This document shows positions 1 through 11,770 of a DNA stretch of 64,000 bases, piece by piece. This DNA is from Branchiostoma floridae (lineage: Eukaryota > Chordata > Leptocardii > Amphioxiformes > Branchiostomatidae). The translations under genes and the position numbers were made by a program. The stretch lies in contig NC_049995.1 of the NCBI RefSeq assembly GCF_000003815.2, positions 2,495,173 through 2,559,172 of the forward strand, in the 5' to 3' direction. The notes under the pieces are model-generated. The model saw only the letters and a list, made by a program, of their open reading frames with translations. It had not been told where the DNA came from and ran no database searches. Every line of letters begins with the position of its first letter. The stretch's first letter is position 1.

Positions 1-107
1 ACGCATCAGCTTGCACTAAAACAAGGCAGTGGTTGTGTAAACCACTAACCAAGAATGCACTTTAGAGCAAATTTGGTGAGAAAAATGGAAAAACAGAATG
101 TGCTCAC

Positions 108-206
108 CCAGTGACCAGGCAAAGTAGTACTTGGTTCGAGCCATCATGATGCTGAGATGCAGATAACCAAACCTGGTCAGGAGGGGAGCAGCGATGATCA
201 GGTCAT
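108..206 (-). CDS. MBOAT1/2: MBOAT exon with ARTKYYFAW motif
   Basis: Acceptor CCACCCACAG and donor GTGAGC flank 99 bases reading DLIIAAPLLTRFGYLHLSIM then MARTKYYFAWSLG. The (A/S)RxKYYFAW motif is diagnostic of MBOAT1/2-type enzymes. A decayed partial copy of its first 40 bases lies just upstream at about 215-260. Confidence 0.83.
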
Positions 207-2001
207 CTGTGGGTGGAAAAGGGTTAAAATCTGGTCACAAAGGTGCAGCAATGATCATGGGTAAAGGGTTAACATCATATAGCATAATAAATCATATATA
301 AATCACAAGAATAACAAAAGACTCAAGACATTTTGTCTGGACTTCAGAAACACTTAACATTATGACATACATTAGTATGAATGTGTGCTTGTGTTTGTGT
401 AGTTGGCATTCAGCACCAAGGACAGATGTTAGTATGCATGCATGTGTGTATGCATGTGTGTGTGTGCATGTGTGTATGTTTAGATAGTGTTCAGCACCAA
501 GGACAGATGTTAGTACATGTGTGCCTGTGTTTGTGCATAGTTACATAGTGTTCAGTACCAAGGACAGATGTTAGTACATGTGTGTGTACATGTATGTGTG
601 TATCTAGATTGTGTTTAGCAACAATAACAGATATCAGTGTGGATGTGTTTGTATATAGATAGTGTTCAGCACCAAGGACATATGTTTGTGTGCATGTTTG
701 TGCGATTGTGTCCATTTAGATAGTGTTCAGCACCAAGGACATATGTTTGTGTGCATGTTTGTGCGATTGTATCTATTTAGATAGTGTTCAGCACAAAGGA
801 CAGATGTTAGTCTGTTTGTATGTGTGTTTGTGTCTATTTAGATAATAGTGTTCAGCACCAAGGACAGATGTTAGTATGTACATGTATATATGTCTGTGTG
901 TGTGTAAGTAGATAGTGTTCAGCACCAAGGACAGATGTTAGTCTGTTTGTATGTGTGTTTGTGTCTATTTAGATAGTGTTCGGCACAAAGGACAGATGTT
1001 GGTCTGTTTGTATGTGTGTTTGTGTCTATTTAGATAATAGTGTTCAGCACCAAGGACAGATGTTAGTATGTACATGTATATATGTCTGCGTGTGTGTATG
1101 TAGATAGTGTTCAGCACCAAGGACAGATGTTAGTCTGTTTGTATGTGTGTTTGTGTCTATTTAGATAGTGTTCAGCGCCAAGGACAATTGTTAGTGTGCA
1201 TGTTTGCATGTGTGTTTTGTGTCTGTTTAGATATTGTTCAGCACCAAGGACAGATGTTAGTGTGCATGTTTGCATGTGCGTTTTGTGTCTGTTTAGATAT
1301 TGTTCAGCACCAAGGACAGATGTTAGTGTGCATGTTTGCATGTGTGTTTTGTGTCTGTTTAGGTAGTGTTCAGCACCAAGGACAGATATTAGTATGTGTG
1401 TGTGTTTGTGTGTGTATTTAGATTGTGTTCTGCACCAATTGCCAGGACTTCCGGGAAGTAGAACACGTAGCTGTAGTACTCCAGGGGGCTAGGGATACGT
1501 CAGCACAGAATATCATAAAACGTTTATTGAAAACAAATATGTATTTAGTAAATAGCTACAAGAGCAGATGTTAGTATGTATGTGAGTGTTTGTGTCTATT
1601 AAGATAGTGTCTAGCACTAAGGAAAAATGTTAGTGGGTAACGTTATATGTGTGTGTGTGTATTTAGGTAGTGTTCAGCACCAAGGACAGATATTAGTATG
1701 TGTGTGTGTTTGTGTGTGTATTTAGATTGTGTTCTGCACCAATTGCCAGGACTTCCGGGAAGTAGAACACGTAGCTGTAGTACTCCAGGGGGCTAGGGAT
1801 ACGTCAGCACAGAATATCATAAAACGTTTATTGAAAACAAATATGTATTTAGTAAATAGCTACAAGAGCAGATGTTAGTATGTATGTGAGTGTTTGTGTC
1901 TATTAAGATAGTGTCTAGCACTAAGGAAAAATGTTAGTGGGTAACGTTATATGTGTGTGTTTGTGTGTGTTTAGATAGTATTGCAGTAACAAGGACAGGT
2001 A

Positions 2002-2046
<45 letters not shown>

Positions 2047-5000
2047 TTAGATAGTGTTCAGCACCAAGGACAGATGTCAATATGTATGTATATGTGTATG
2101 TGTGTATTTAGGTAGTGTTCAGCACCAAGGACAGATATTTTTATATGTATGTGTGATAACAGTTGGCGCCGGGTTGGGATAACCCAACTTATCACCCATA
2201 CAGAATGTTATCACAGCACGAGGTATGATACGAAATTGCTCACCGGACAGCTTGCTTCCGTTGGTCAGCTGACAGGCTGCTGTCGTCACGGTACAGGCCG
2301 TCATGGAGGGCACAGGTCAAACTGGTGACCTTCTGGGTCATGATCATCAGTGGGCTGGAGGTCAGAGGTCAAGGGTTAGACGTCAAGTTTGGAGTCATAT
2401 GTTTCATTTTTCATCAAAATGGATGGGACTGAGCTGACCTTACAGCATCCGGAGAACAGTTGTTAGGCCACAGCAAGTAAATTTATGGATGACATCCTCT
2501 GCAGACAGCAAAAATAATGAGATAGGGCGAAAAAAAACAAGATGGGCAAAAAAAACAAGATTGCAAATTTTCAAAATAGACGTTGTAACAAGACTTGAAG
2601 TGACAAAATATGGCATCACAGCCAACAAGGCATTCTTTCCTGTATTTAAGAAGTGCACCAATGTAGTTAAAGTGACACTAGTATGGTAGACTAGTATCAT
2701 TAATCATGTTGGCAACTACACTCATAGATTCCATAGTTGTGCCACTTTTACAACTATCTATCAAGTTGCACCTCTGCAACTACAATCAATGCTACAGAGT
2801 CTCTAGTGTCAATTCTACATTCAATGATTAGGTTACAACACAATCTTTACCCATTTTCGTCTATCTGGCCTTCCCTTAAGAAGAAAAAAAGTTCTTTTTT
2901 TTTTTTCTGAAATCAGGCGAAAATTAATGAGCGCGCGGATGTCATCCATAAAATTTACTTGCATTGGCCTTAAGGAAAAAATTAATAGCAAATCAAATTG
3001 AATTGTTTTCCCTTTAGTGGACTTTTATAACAGTATTCATAGTGGATCGTTTTTGGTTGCAGGTGTTAATTCTGAGCCCTGCTGAATCACATGAATGTCA
3101 AGTAAAGCAAAAGAATTTGTTACGTACCCTGTGAAGTCTAGTGTGTAAGTCCCAAAGTTGTAGTAGGTTCTGTAGATGTGGCACAATGTCAAGTACAGCA
3201 TGGAGAACAGGAAGACATATCTGTAGGAAAATAGATATATTTGACATACTCAAATGTCAAGAGTAAAATAAAATTATGAGCAAAAGCATGTAACTAAACA
3301 TATAATTGCTTAGTCTGAGGCATTTAAATAAAATTACAATATAAAGTGGTGTGTTATGCTGGATTGGTGTCACATGAATACTGGATAGGTCTGCATTTAT
3401 ATGGAACAGCAGGTGCTGAGTCGATGCTGGTGCTGCATTTTTGGAATTGGTGCCACCTCAATCAAGACGGCAATTTGACATCAATGCCATACTAATGACA
3501 AACATGTATTCCTAATGATAACAGGAACAGATTTGACAGTCAATTGAGGCAGGGGTACTAGGACAGCTATTAATGTGAAAGTATCATGGTAGTCGGCACC
3601 AATGCAAGACATCATTAATGCTTTGTGCTTTAGGACCAGCATAGTACATCATTGGATCTTGTTCCATGATTAGTACTCACTTGTGCATGTTGCTGGGTTT
3701 GGAGGAGAGGATGATGATGTAACATACTGTAGACTGGGTGAGAAAGTGGATCACTTGCCTGGAAAAAAAGAACAGTCACAATTGTCAAAATCTAACACCT
3801 TCTGTCCATGATACAACCTATCTTAAGGAAACAGATCGCCCTACTGTTTCCACCGTAGAAAGCACACTGTGTCACTAGGTACAGGAGAGAATCATTTGGG
3901 TTAAAGCTTCAAGTGAAAGCAACAAATATAATGTCAGTATTAAATAGTAAGTGGAAAGTGAATATTATATAGAAAGTAACCTTCAGAAAACCTGCACAAT
4001 ATGGATGAAAAAATAGATGATAAACTAACATCTATGTCAACTACTAAAAGCAATAAACATCACATATACAGTCATATACCGTTGTAAATGTCATTTTTCA
4101 ATATTCCTACATCTACAAGAACAGTTAGTTGTGAAATTCTCATCCAACATATATATTGTATATATACAAATGTAATACTATGTATCATATTCATATACAG
4201 ATTTCTACACAACTGCAGCCCTTAGCCTTAGTCTATACCCACCACCTATGGCAGAAGTATGCCATGTACATGCCGACGGCCGCTGCGAACACGTGCCGCG
4301 CCGTGACGCCCACCCGCCCCGCGCTCAGGACATAACGGAACACAAGTGAGAGGAGCAGTGCCACGACTTGGCAGGCCACAAAACTAACCTGAGGAGAGAA
4401 TAAAGGTGCAGGGTGGGTGGGGTGATTTGAGTATTAAATGAGGTGCAACTAGCTATAGAAAGAGTATTATACTTGGTATCAAAATGTGGGCCACTTCATC
4501 TGCCTCTGCATATAAGTTATACACAAATGAAGTCAAACCCAAAAGATCGTGGTTCACATCAACCCTTATCAGAACACTTGTTGCACTTGCCACCACTGGT
4601 CTTGCACTGTTGTCTGTACACTTTTGAAACATAAAAACATCATGCTAGCAAATATGGACATGTACTTGTGTCACAGAAAAATTGTAAGTAGGTGTCAAGG
4701 ACTTGGCAGGCCACAAAACTAACCTGAGGAGAGAATAAAGGTGCAGGGTGGCGTGACTTAATTAGTAGAGTAATTAGGTGCAACTAGAAAAAGTAAAAAT
4801 TTATACAGAAAGCGGAATACTTTCAAATTGTCTTTAAAGTGCTTCAACATACTAGTATCTGTCAAACCCAAAAAGCTTAGCTAATGTAGTTCGTAGCAGC
4901 CCTTCTTAGAAAACTTGTCTCACTTGCCAACACCGTCTTCTTGCACTTCCTGTATATATTTTTGTTTTGTAAGTAATACTATATACTATAACTTATTTTC

Positions 5001-8000
5001 TTGTTGCAATAAGCCCTCAGGCAATATAAAAACAGTATGCTACCAAACTGTAATCGAACTTGTTTGTTTCGTAGCGTATTTACGTCACGGAAAAATTGTA
5101 CGTAGGTGACAACTGTTGGCTCCTCCCCTGTGGTGCAGCCAAAATAATCTTCCAGTGTACAGGCATAGATACAAAGGTGTGCATTAATTACTATACGTGC
5201 TGTACAAACATATACCAATTGATATATTAAAGAAATTTGGCTCCGACCCTAAGGTGTGGCCAAAAACTTTTCTCAAATGCTTCCAAACTGAGTCTGTGTC
5301 ACAGTGACTTTAATTGTTAGCCTATTTTTACAAGGGGTCATAGGTCAGAGGCTAACAGTAAATACACGAAATTTATGTTTTCTTAAAACTATGAAACAGC
5401 TGCTATGAAAGAAGTTTAACACGTTATATTATAAAGAATTTTGCCAGCAACCAGAGAATTCAAACACTTCACTCCACATCTTTTCTTAACGAAAGGCTTT
5501 CCACCATTTAACCTGCCAGTAACCAAGTAATTTGATTCATCTGGTCCCCAAGTTGTAAGTGCAATTGAGTCACTAAACTCAAATCAAGTCAAGGCACTTC
5601 TACAGGAAGTGGGATGGGAACATATCTGAGCTTCACAGGTGTGGCATACATACTGTTGTTCTTCAGTAGCTTTTTTGAAGAAATACTAAATTATGTTTTA
5701 TGCAATATGAAAACAGACTAACGCTAGTTCAACTTTATCCGCAGGGTAACCTATATCCGTGGTTATTAAAAACAGGGTATTTACGGATATCAAGTCGACA
5801 GATGCTACAATATTTTGAAAATATTTTGAGAAAATTGTAATTTGAAGCCACAGTTCGTTGATGTGATATCCCCAAATACACTGTTTTTAAAACTAAACGG
5901 AGTTAGGTTACCCGGCGAATAAAGGTGAACCAGCGTTATAGTGCATTATAGAACATTAAACATTCAGCCTCCCAGACTGCAAGTTCATATTTTTTCTACA
6001 AATTCAAATTCAAAATTGATCATTTCTGCAGGTAAGTTTTTCTGTGTTATAGGTCATTTCACTCTTTGAGACCTTATAACATTATATCCACAAATTATGT
6101 ATGAAATATCATCATAGAATTTAGAATAGAATGAAATATAAACTATCTCAATATTCAACATTATCTTTATTTCTATCCCCCATCTAGGATCATTGATCAT
6201 TAACTGTTCATCAATGTCATTCTAAAAGATTCAAGACAAGGATACAATACCTATTGATAACTGTATTTAACCACAATATACTTAATCTTCTAGCTTTCTA
6301 GTAATTGAGTTTATCCCCTGATCATTAGCCTTAATCTACTGTACAATTCTTTTGCATCACAACCAATGTAAACATTATCCAGTATGGTCCAAGACACATG
6401 ACCTGGGTTTAGAGTGGGTGTGTCTGTCTGTGTTTGTAAACATTGCCTTGGGGGTAAGTTTACCAACTGTCTGCAACTGAGCTCAAGTTGTGATGTTTTC
6501 ATAACACAAAAAAAAGGTTAGTCAATACCACAAATGTCACTTGGACTGGAAATCAAGTTTTCTAGAGGTCAGTGTTATCAAAATATGCAAATATTTCTTT
6601 CTAAAACATGTGTACAACAAAGTTGACCTCTCATAATGAAAAATGCCAAACTTTCCAGAATAATGTTTTGTACACAAAAAAGAACAGTAACAAATTCCAA
6701 ACTGTCACTCAAACATTAACTTTATGCAAAACATCTAGGAAAAGAACAAGCATCCCCAATTTGAATTCAATATCTTCCAACTTTTTAATATCAGAAGAAT
6801 CTCTTAATTTAAATAAATTGTGATCACAGTTGGTTACAGTTCTTGAAAAAAATGTAAATATTTACCTAACAGTATATTAGTTGGTGATTCCATCAAGCAA
6901 CTATGATAAGAATGTTTGACTTCCTTGGGTGTACTTGTTTGCACACTATCACGTCTTATAGTTATACTAAGTTATAGCACCTTAACATTGCGTAAAATGT
7001 ACTGTATAAAAGCAAGGTCTTCGGCATATGGTGTACGTGACACGTTGCAAACATTTTGACAGACTGAGTTATAACGTACAAGATACCATCGGCACGTCGC
7101 AGGAAGGGATGGGCTGAACTGGAACAGTTTCAAACTTTTTGAAGGCTTCAAAAAATGCTACCGTCGTTTGATATTCTAAGCGGAACTGTTGTTTTGTGTA
7201 GGAATGTTTGAACTTAATTCCAACTGAAAGCGATAAACTTCACCGTGTTGCTATGCTATGGAACGTATCAAAACAAGAGATTTTTTACACAAGTCAAACA
7301 TACGTCCCAAGGCCATGGATGTATAGAAAGTTCTAGACGCTTGCTTTCACAACGCCAAGGGCACACCCACCCCCTCACGACTCCCTTAATTGAATTAACA
7401 ACAAAGAAGCCGAAATTCCAGAGAACACTCAAGACGTTACCCTAACGTCTCAAGAAACACTTACCCGCAGTTGATCGTCTTCGAGACGTTGGTAAGAAAT
7501 TAGGATCCCCATTTTTGTCTGTCTGTGTGGATCGGGGATCCGATGGTGGCACAACCACCACCCCCCGTGTTGGTATGTTGTGACACCCCAGATGGTGTTC
7601 GTGAATACACTGGTTCTAATCCCACATCATGGCAACGGTGTGACATTCACATCGGACAATAACGAGAACAAAAGACGGTGTAAACAGAGTAGCCCCCGTC
7701 AAAACGTAACACAGCGTTCCGCTAGGCGTGTACGGCTACCCTGCCCGCCTTAAGAAGGCTCGTGACCTTTAACCTTGCCTTGTTTAGCGTCTCTAGTTAC
7801 ACTAAGACGTAAAAGGGAAAAGGGCGTGGCCCCAGCCCGTTGTCAAGAGTGATTGGTTGCCGTTTCTAGTCTCCTTCGCAGAACTTTGGGAGCAGCGGCT
7901 TTTATTTTTTAGGAGAGTGCTGATTCGCGATTTTTAACATTTGCTAATGTTTTCTATAGTAGGAGTTTTAGGGTGCGGTGGAACTCCATTTCCCAGCAAA

Positions 8001-9171
8001 GAGAACCTTAGCGAATCTTGAAAATGAAACGTTCACTCCATGAAAACTACGACTCCCGAAGTCTGCGAAGGAGGCTATTTCACTATTTCCGTGGTCCGAT
8101 ATCGCACGGGACCAAGGCAAGGCACGGGACTATGAAATCATCATGATCGTTTCTGTGATAAGCCGAGGCAATGTTTGTACTTGTAGGGTTCCAAGAGCAA
8201 ATATTTGCTCACAGAAAAGGTTACAATATGACCATGGCTGAAGTGAAGTGTCCATTTTGCTATGTTACACCAGAAAGCTGTGGTTATGATAATGATGTTA
8301 AAGTAATCACAATTACATATGCAAGTATGTCATGAAATGTATATATTTAAAAAAAACGGCTGTGCAATCACTACAGTCTTAGCCTTAGCACCCTACAAAA
8401 TTTTCGGACAAATATGACTTTTGTGTATCCGCTATTCTATTTTATAAACGGCAAACATGACAAGTCTATCATGTAATGCAAAGAAACTAATAAATCATGG
8501 AAAATGAAATCCTCCTATATATTATTTAAATACGAAAACCCAGGGGAAAACATGGGTCATACAAACTAATACAAAATCTACATAAATTTGTAGGCATGGA
8601 TAAGGCTCTGTCATATGACATAAATGAACGTGACTATAATACGTAAAAAATATAATGGCAGTGACGTCATCGAATAATAACTGTTTTAGTTAAACTTAAA
8701 GCTTTACATGTTACGGGACAGGGACAAAATTGAGGTAACGAAGTTTATCGAAAAATGAAATTGAGAGCATTGAATATTACTCCAGACCGTTAGAACATTA
8801 AGACAAAAAATGGCATTTTGTAAATGTCCACAAGTTACGTTTGACAAAAAAGCTCAAATGCTGATATAACGAGGAATACAGTGGTTAAAATTCTGATAAC
8901 GTTACAGAAAAATTCTGATACGTATCTTCTGAAACGACTAGTTAGAACATATGATTTTTTTAATACAGTGTATCAGCAAAAAATTAACTACGGGGGCACT
9001 GTGACAATCAAGGAAATTCACTATAGATGGATGGTGGTCATAAATACATAACGTTATAGTTTCCCTAGCAAAGTTTTAAATAACTTGCGGTACTGACGCC
9101 GTTGCTATGGATACGACTGATCATTATCTCACCTTGTCGTCCGGAATGGGCAAGTTGACAGGACCTGACAT
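108..9171 (-). CDS. MBOAT1/2: MBOAT1/2-like lysophospholipid acyltransferase (5' part of gene; continues past position 1)
   Basis: Membrane-bound O-acyltransferase of the MBOAT1/2 (LPEAT1/LPCAT4) type, a multi-pass ER enzyme that transfers acyl chains from acyl-CoA to lysophospholipids. Seven exons join with continuous phase: 9133-9171, 4246-4388, 3681-3758, 3128-3220, 2244-2354, 1436-1488, then 108-206. Family landmarks are the N-terminal VSFVACQVVALL, the segment YLTLCHIYRTYY, GPLMIMTQKVTSL, PLEYYSYVFYF and ARTKYYFAW. The catalytic Asn and His of the family should lie downstream, outside the window. The start ATG at 9169-9171 gives a 13-codon first exon in phase with exon 2. Oddities: exon 6 is duplicated exactly (second copy 1740-1792), and the family segment usually found between PLEYYSY... 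and ARTKYYFAW was not found, so that stretch is incomplete. MBOAT1/2 identity is inferred from remembered vertebrate sequences; I am sure of the superfamily and fairly sure of the subfamily. Confidence 0.85.
1436..1488 (-). CDS. MBOAT1/2: MBOAT exon 6, copy A (inside minisatellite)
   Basis: Acceptor ATCCCTAG and a weak donor GTGCAG flank 53 bases reading PLEYYSYVFYFPEVLAIG. This corresponds to the conserved PSLLEYxSYxxxF block that follows AVR in the family, and the phase fits exon 5. It is surrounded on both sides by minisatellite units. An identical copy sits 304 bases away. Confidence 0.65.
1740..1792 (-). CDS. MBOAT1/2: MBOAT exon 6, copy B (exact duplicate)
   Basis: Same 53 bases and splice sites as 1436-1488, shifted by 304. 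Splicing both in series would break the frame (53 is not a multiple of 3), so the two would have to be used alternatively, or one is silent or an assembly artefact. Confidence 0.5.
2244..2354 (-). CDS. MBOAT1/2: MBOAT exon 5
   Basis: Acceptor CTCCAG and donor GTGAGC flank 111 bases reading PLMIMTQKVTSLTCALHDG then LYRDDSSLSADQRKQAVR, the conserved MTQKVTSL...HDG block of the family. The Gly codon is split with exon 4. Confidence 0.87.
2463..2973. mobile_element. Inverted-repeat element (TTAGGCCACAGCAAGTAAA ends)
   Basis: The left end TTAGGCCACAGCAAGTAAAT and the inverted right end near 2945-2973 form ~35-base terminal inverted repeats around ~440 bases with no transposase. A second, internally deleted copy at 25836-26234 plus 29531-29554 is interrupted by a LINE. 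It lies in the MBOAT intron between exons 4 and 5. Confidence 0.75.
3128..3220 (-). CDS. MBOAT1/2: MBOAT exon 4
   Basis: Acceptor TTTCCTACAG and donor GTACGT flank 93 bases reading YVFLFSMLYLTLCHIYRTYY then NFGTYTLDFTG. This region is strongly characteristic of MBOAT1/2. Confidence 0.87.
3681..3758 (-). CDS. MBOAT1/2: MBOAT exon 3
   Basis: Acceptor TTTCCAG and donor GTGAGTAC flank 78 bases reading QVIHFLTQSTVCYIIILSS then KPSNMHK. Phases agree with exons 2 and 4. Confidence 0.85.
4246..4388 (-). CDS. MBOAT1/2: MBOAT exon 2 (first membrane segments)
   Basis: Acceptor CTCCTCAG and donor GTGGTG flank 143 bases reading VSFVACQVVALLLSLVFRY then a second hydrophobic stretch ending MYMAYFCHR. It enters in phase 0 and leaves in phase 2. 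The first bases and acceptor are copied again at 4699-4752. Confidence 0.85.
4699..4752. repeat. Decayed copy of the MBOAT exon 2 acceptor region
   Basis: These bases repeat about 4361-4411 (exon 2 5' edge plus acceptor, GAGGAGAGAATAAAGGTGCA) almost exactly. The reading frame beyond is not conserved, so this is a partial exon duplication in intron 1 rather than a usable exon. Confidence 0.7.
5719..5938. mobile_element. Small inverted-repeat element (MITE)
   Basis: The left end TAACGCTAGTTCAACTTTAT and right end ATAAAGGTGAACCAGCGTTA are inverted versions of each other over ~35 bases. There is no coding capacity. A fragment of the same end occurs near 39787. Confidence 0.65.
7867..8076. mobile_element. 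Small inverted-repeat element (MITE)
   Basis: The ends TAGTCTCCTTCGCAGAACTT and GTCTGCGAAGGAGGCTA form ~17-20-base terminal inverted repeats around ~170 bases with no ORF. Confidence 0.55.
9133..9171 (-). CDS. MBOAT1/2: MBOAT exon 1 (start codon)
   Basis: ATG at 9171-9169 encodes MSGPVNLPIPDDK, then the donor GTGAGA. It ends in phase 0 and joins in frame to VSFVACQ of exon 2, matching the vertebrate arrangement of a short hydrophilic N-terminus before the first membrane segment. Confidence 0.75.
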
Positions 9172-9651
9172 GATAACAGATAAGCTCTGTCTGTAACGTC
9201 TATAAGCGAACCTTGGGTAGATGGCATCTGGTGATGCAGTGCTGATGTACTGGCGTGCGTTCGGAATACATTAACTTTGACCTTCTATCAATCACGTGAT
9301 CGCTCTAGATTTGTTAACGCTGTGAAAGGAGTTCTGTAACGTTACCATACAAATTTGATACAGAGGGTTGTTTTAGAAAAATGAAAGTGAATGAGGGAAA
9401 TATAGATATGCTTTTGTTTGTGGGGCAGGTTTATTTGGTGATGTAGACACATGACGAACTGTTTACCCTTCCTTTGAGTTTTTTCTTCCATTAAAGTCCC
9501 TCAAACAAACTTGACCCCTGAAGGTATGGGTTAAAAAGCTGTAAAAATTCTAGGGAGTCTAATCCTTCGACATATGACAGGAATGCAAGACATGATCCAG
9601 AAATATGTTCAGAACATGACAAAGCAAACCCGAAGACGGAATTATCACAAC
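9172..9651 (-). promoter_or_regulatory. 5' flank of MBOAT gene
   Basis: Unique sequence upstream of the MBOAT start codon, expected to hold its promoter and 5' UTR. A CACGTGAT E-box-like site occurs near 9293. No TATA box was identified. Assignment is by position only. Confidence 0.3.
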
Positions 9652-11770
9652 AATCCACCTGCAACTTGTCGAGTTGTACAGTTCACAGGCAAATACTGAA
9701 ATAGATAAACACCTAGCCCCGACAACATAGCCGAATCTTGCCGAAGCCGAGATAGTAATATAATAGTAATAGTAATATAAATACTTGTGAAACACCTAGC
9801 CGAACCCTACATCTACTTGGGGGACCGGTTTTAAAATGACGCAAGCTCGACCACATTACTTCCGGGTACGTGTACGATGCCTTTGGATTTGTTATCAGTC
9901 CAAAACGGCCTGGATTTCCTGGCAAATCTTTTTGTGGCATATTATTCCTTTTTACAGAAAAAAAATCTTTAAGGGCATATTATCCTTATATATGTCGATA
10001 GACCACCCTACGTTCCCGCCAAATTTGGTCCGAATCCAAATTTCCCGGGACGGCATCCCTGATTAGCTGCCCACCAGTTGAGTAGGCCACGCCCCCTGAC
10101 CCAAAGCGCGCGAAGACTACTATTTTTGTCTTCCGATATTTTCCCACATTCAAAGCGTATTCAGTCATATATCAGTCATAAAAATCCACCCGCAACTTGT
10201 CGAGTTGTACATTTCACAGGCAAATAGACAAACACACAGTCCCGACAACATAACCTTCCTGGTGAAGCCGCGATAATAAAGACATAATGTAAACACTTGT
10301 GAAACACCTAGCCGAACCCTACATCTGCTTTGGGGACTGGCTTAGTGATGACGCAAGATCGTCTTTTGCCGCGAACACATTACTTCCGGGTACGTGTTCA
10401 ATGTCTTCGGATTTTGTTTAGTTATCAGTCCAAAACGGCCCAAAATATAGGATTTCCTGGCAAATCTTTTTGTGGCATATTATTCCTTTTTACAGAAAAA
10501 AATCAATCCTTATCCTTAATATATGTCGATAGACCACCCTACGTTCCCGCCAAATTTGGTCCGAATCCAAATTTCCCGGGACGGCATCCCTGATTAGCTA
10601 CCCTCCACTTGAGTAGGCCACGCCCCCTGACCCAAAGCGCGCGAAGGCGACTATTTTTGTCTTGTGATATTTTCCACATTCAAAGCGTATTCAGTCATAT
10701 ATCAGTCATAAAAATCCACCCGCAACTTGTCGAGTTGTACATTTCACAGGCAAATAGACAAACACACAGCCCAGACAACATAACCTTACTGGTGAAGCCG
10801 AGATGATAAAGACATAATGTAAACACTTGTGAAACACCTAGCCGAACCCTACATCTGCTTGGGGGACTGGCTTAGTGATGACGCAAGATCGTCTTTTGCC
10901 GCGAACACATTATTTCCGGGTACGTGTTCAATGTCTTCGGATTTGTTATCAGTCCAAAACGGCCCCAAATATAGGATTTCCTGGCAAATATTTCTTTGTG
11001 ACATATTATTCCTTTTTACAGAAAAAAACTCTTTTAGGGCATATTATCCTTTTAATGTTGAAAGACCACCCTACGTTCCCGCCAAATTTGGTCTGAATCC
11101 AAATTTCCCGGCACGGCATCCCTGATTAGCTGCCCACCACTTGAGTAGGCCACGCCCCCTGACCCAAAGCGCGCGAAGGTAACTATTTTTGTCTTCCGAT
11201 ATTTTCCACATTCAAATGAAAGCGTATTCAGTCATATATCAGCCAGGCCATAAAAATCCACCCGCAACTTGTCGAGTTGTACAGTTCACAGGCAACTAGA
11301 CAAACACACAGCCCAGACAACATAACCTTCCTGGTGCAGCCGAGATGATAAAGACATAATGTAAACACTTGTGAAACACCTAGCCGAACCCTACATCTGC
11401 TTGGGGGACTGGCTTAGTGATGACGCAAGATCGCCTTTTGCCGCGAACACATTACTTCCGGGTACGGGTACAAAATGCCTTTGGATTTGTTATCAGTCCA
11501 AAACGGCCCCAAATATAGGATTTCCAGACAAATGCCTTTCGTGACATATATTTCCTTTTTACAGAAAAACTCTTTTAGGGCATATTGTCCTTATATATTT
11601 GAAAGACCGCGCAACGTTCCCGCCAAATTTGGTCCGAATCCAAATTTCCCGGGACGACATCCCTGATTAGCTGTGCACTACTTGAGTAGGCCACGCCCCC
11701 TGACCCAAAGCGCGCGAAGACTACTATTTTTGTCTTACGACATTTTCCCACATTCAAAGCGTATTCAGAC
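9652..11770. repeat. Four ~535-bp tandem repeats with E2F-like sites, upstream of E2F
   Basis: Units start near 9652, 10183, 10713 and 11254 with AATCCACC(C/T)GCAACTTGTCG. Each carries CGTTCCCGCCAAATTTGG, which contains an E2F consensus (TTCCCGCCAAA at 10013-10023, 10544-10554, 11076-11086 and 11617-11627) and a conserved GCGCGCGAAG tract. The short ORFs found in every unit are repeat-derived and do not look like real proteins. Confidence 0.85.

Larger units (their letters stand above)
1363..1970. repeat. 304-bp direct duplication carrying MBOAT exon 6
   Basis: Two adjacent ~304-base units (about 1363-1666 and 1667-1970) are nearly identical over exon, splice sites and flanking minisatellite. 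This is either a very recent tandem duplication or an assembly duplication. Confidence 0.85.
395..2140. repeat. ~60-bp minisatellite surrounding MBOAT exon 6
   Basis: About 18 recognisable units of roughly 55-70 bases share the core TTCAGCACCAAGGACAGATG followed by a TG-rich spacer, plus a long GT run near 2005-2045. On the minus strand the unit core (CCTTGGTGCTGAACAC) resembles the 3' edge and donor of MBOAT exon 6 (TTGGTGCAGAACAC). The array therefore looks as if it grew from that exon-intron boundary. Short ORFs here are repeat artefacts. Confidence 0.85.
4753..9132 (-). other. MBOAT intron 1, AT-rich, two small inverted-repeat elements
   Basis: No coding exon was recognised in this 4.4-kb stretch. 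It holds the elements at 5719-5938 and 7867-8076. A C-rich block near 7555-7570 and a GC-richer stretch at 7620-7760 show no readable gene. Confidence 0.5.

Noticed and set aside
1111-1421. Open frames repeating VLGAE... and CVCLD...
   Set aside because: They translate minisatellite units. The only real coding piece is the 53-base MBOAT exon.
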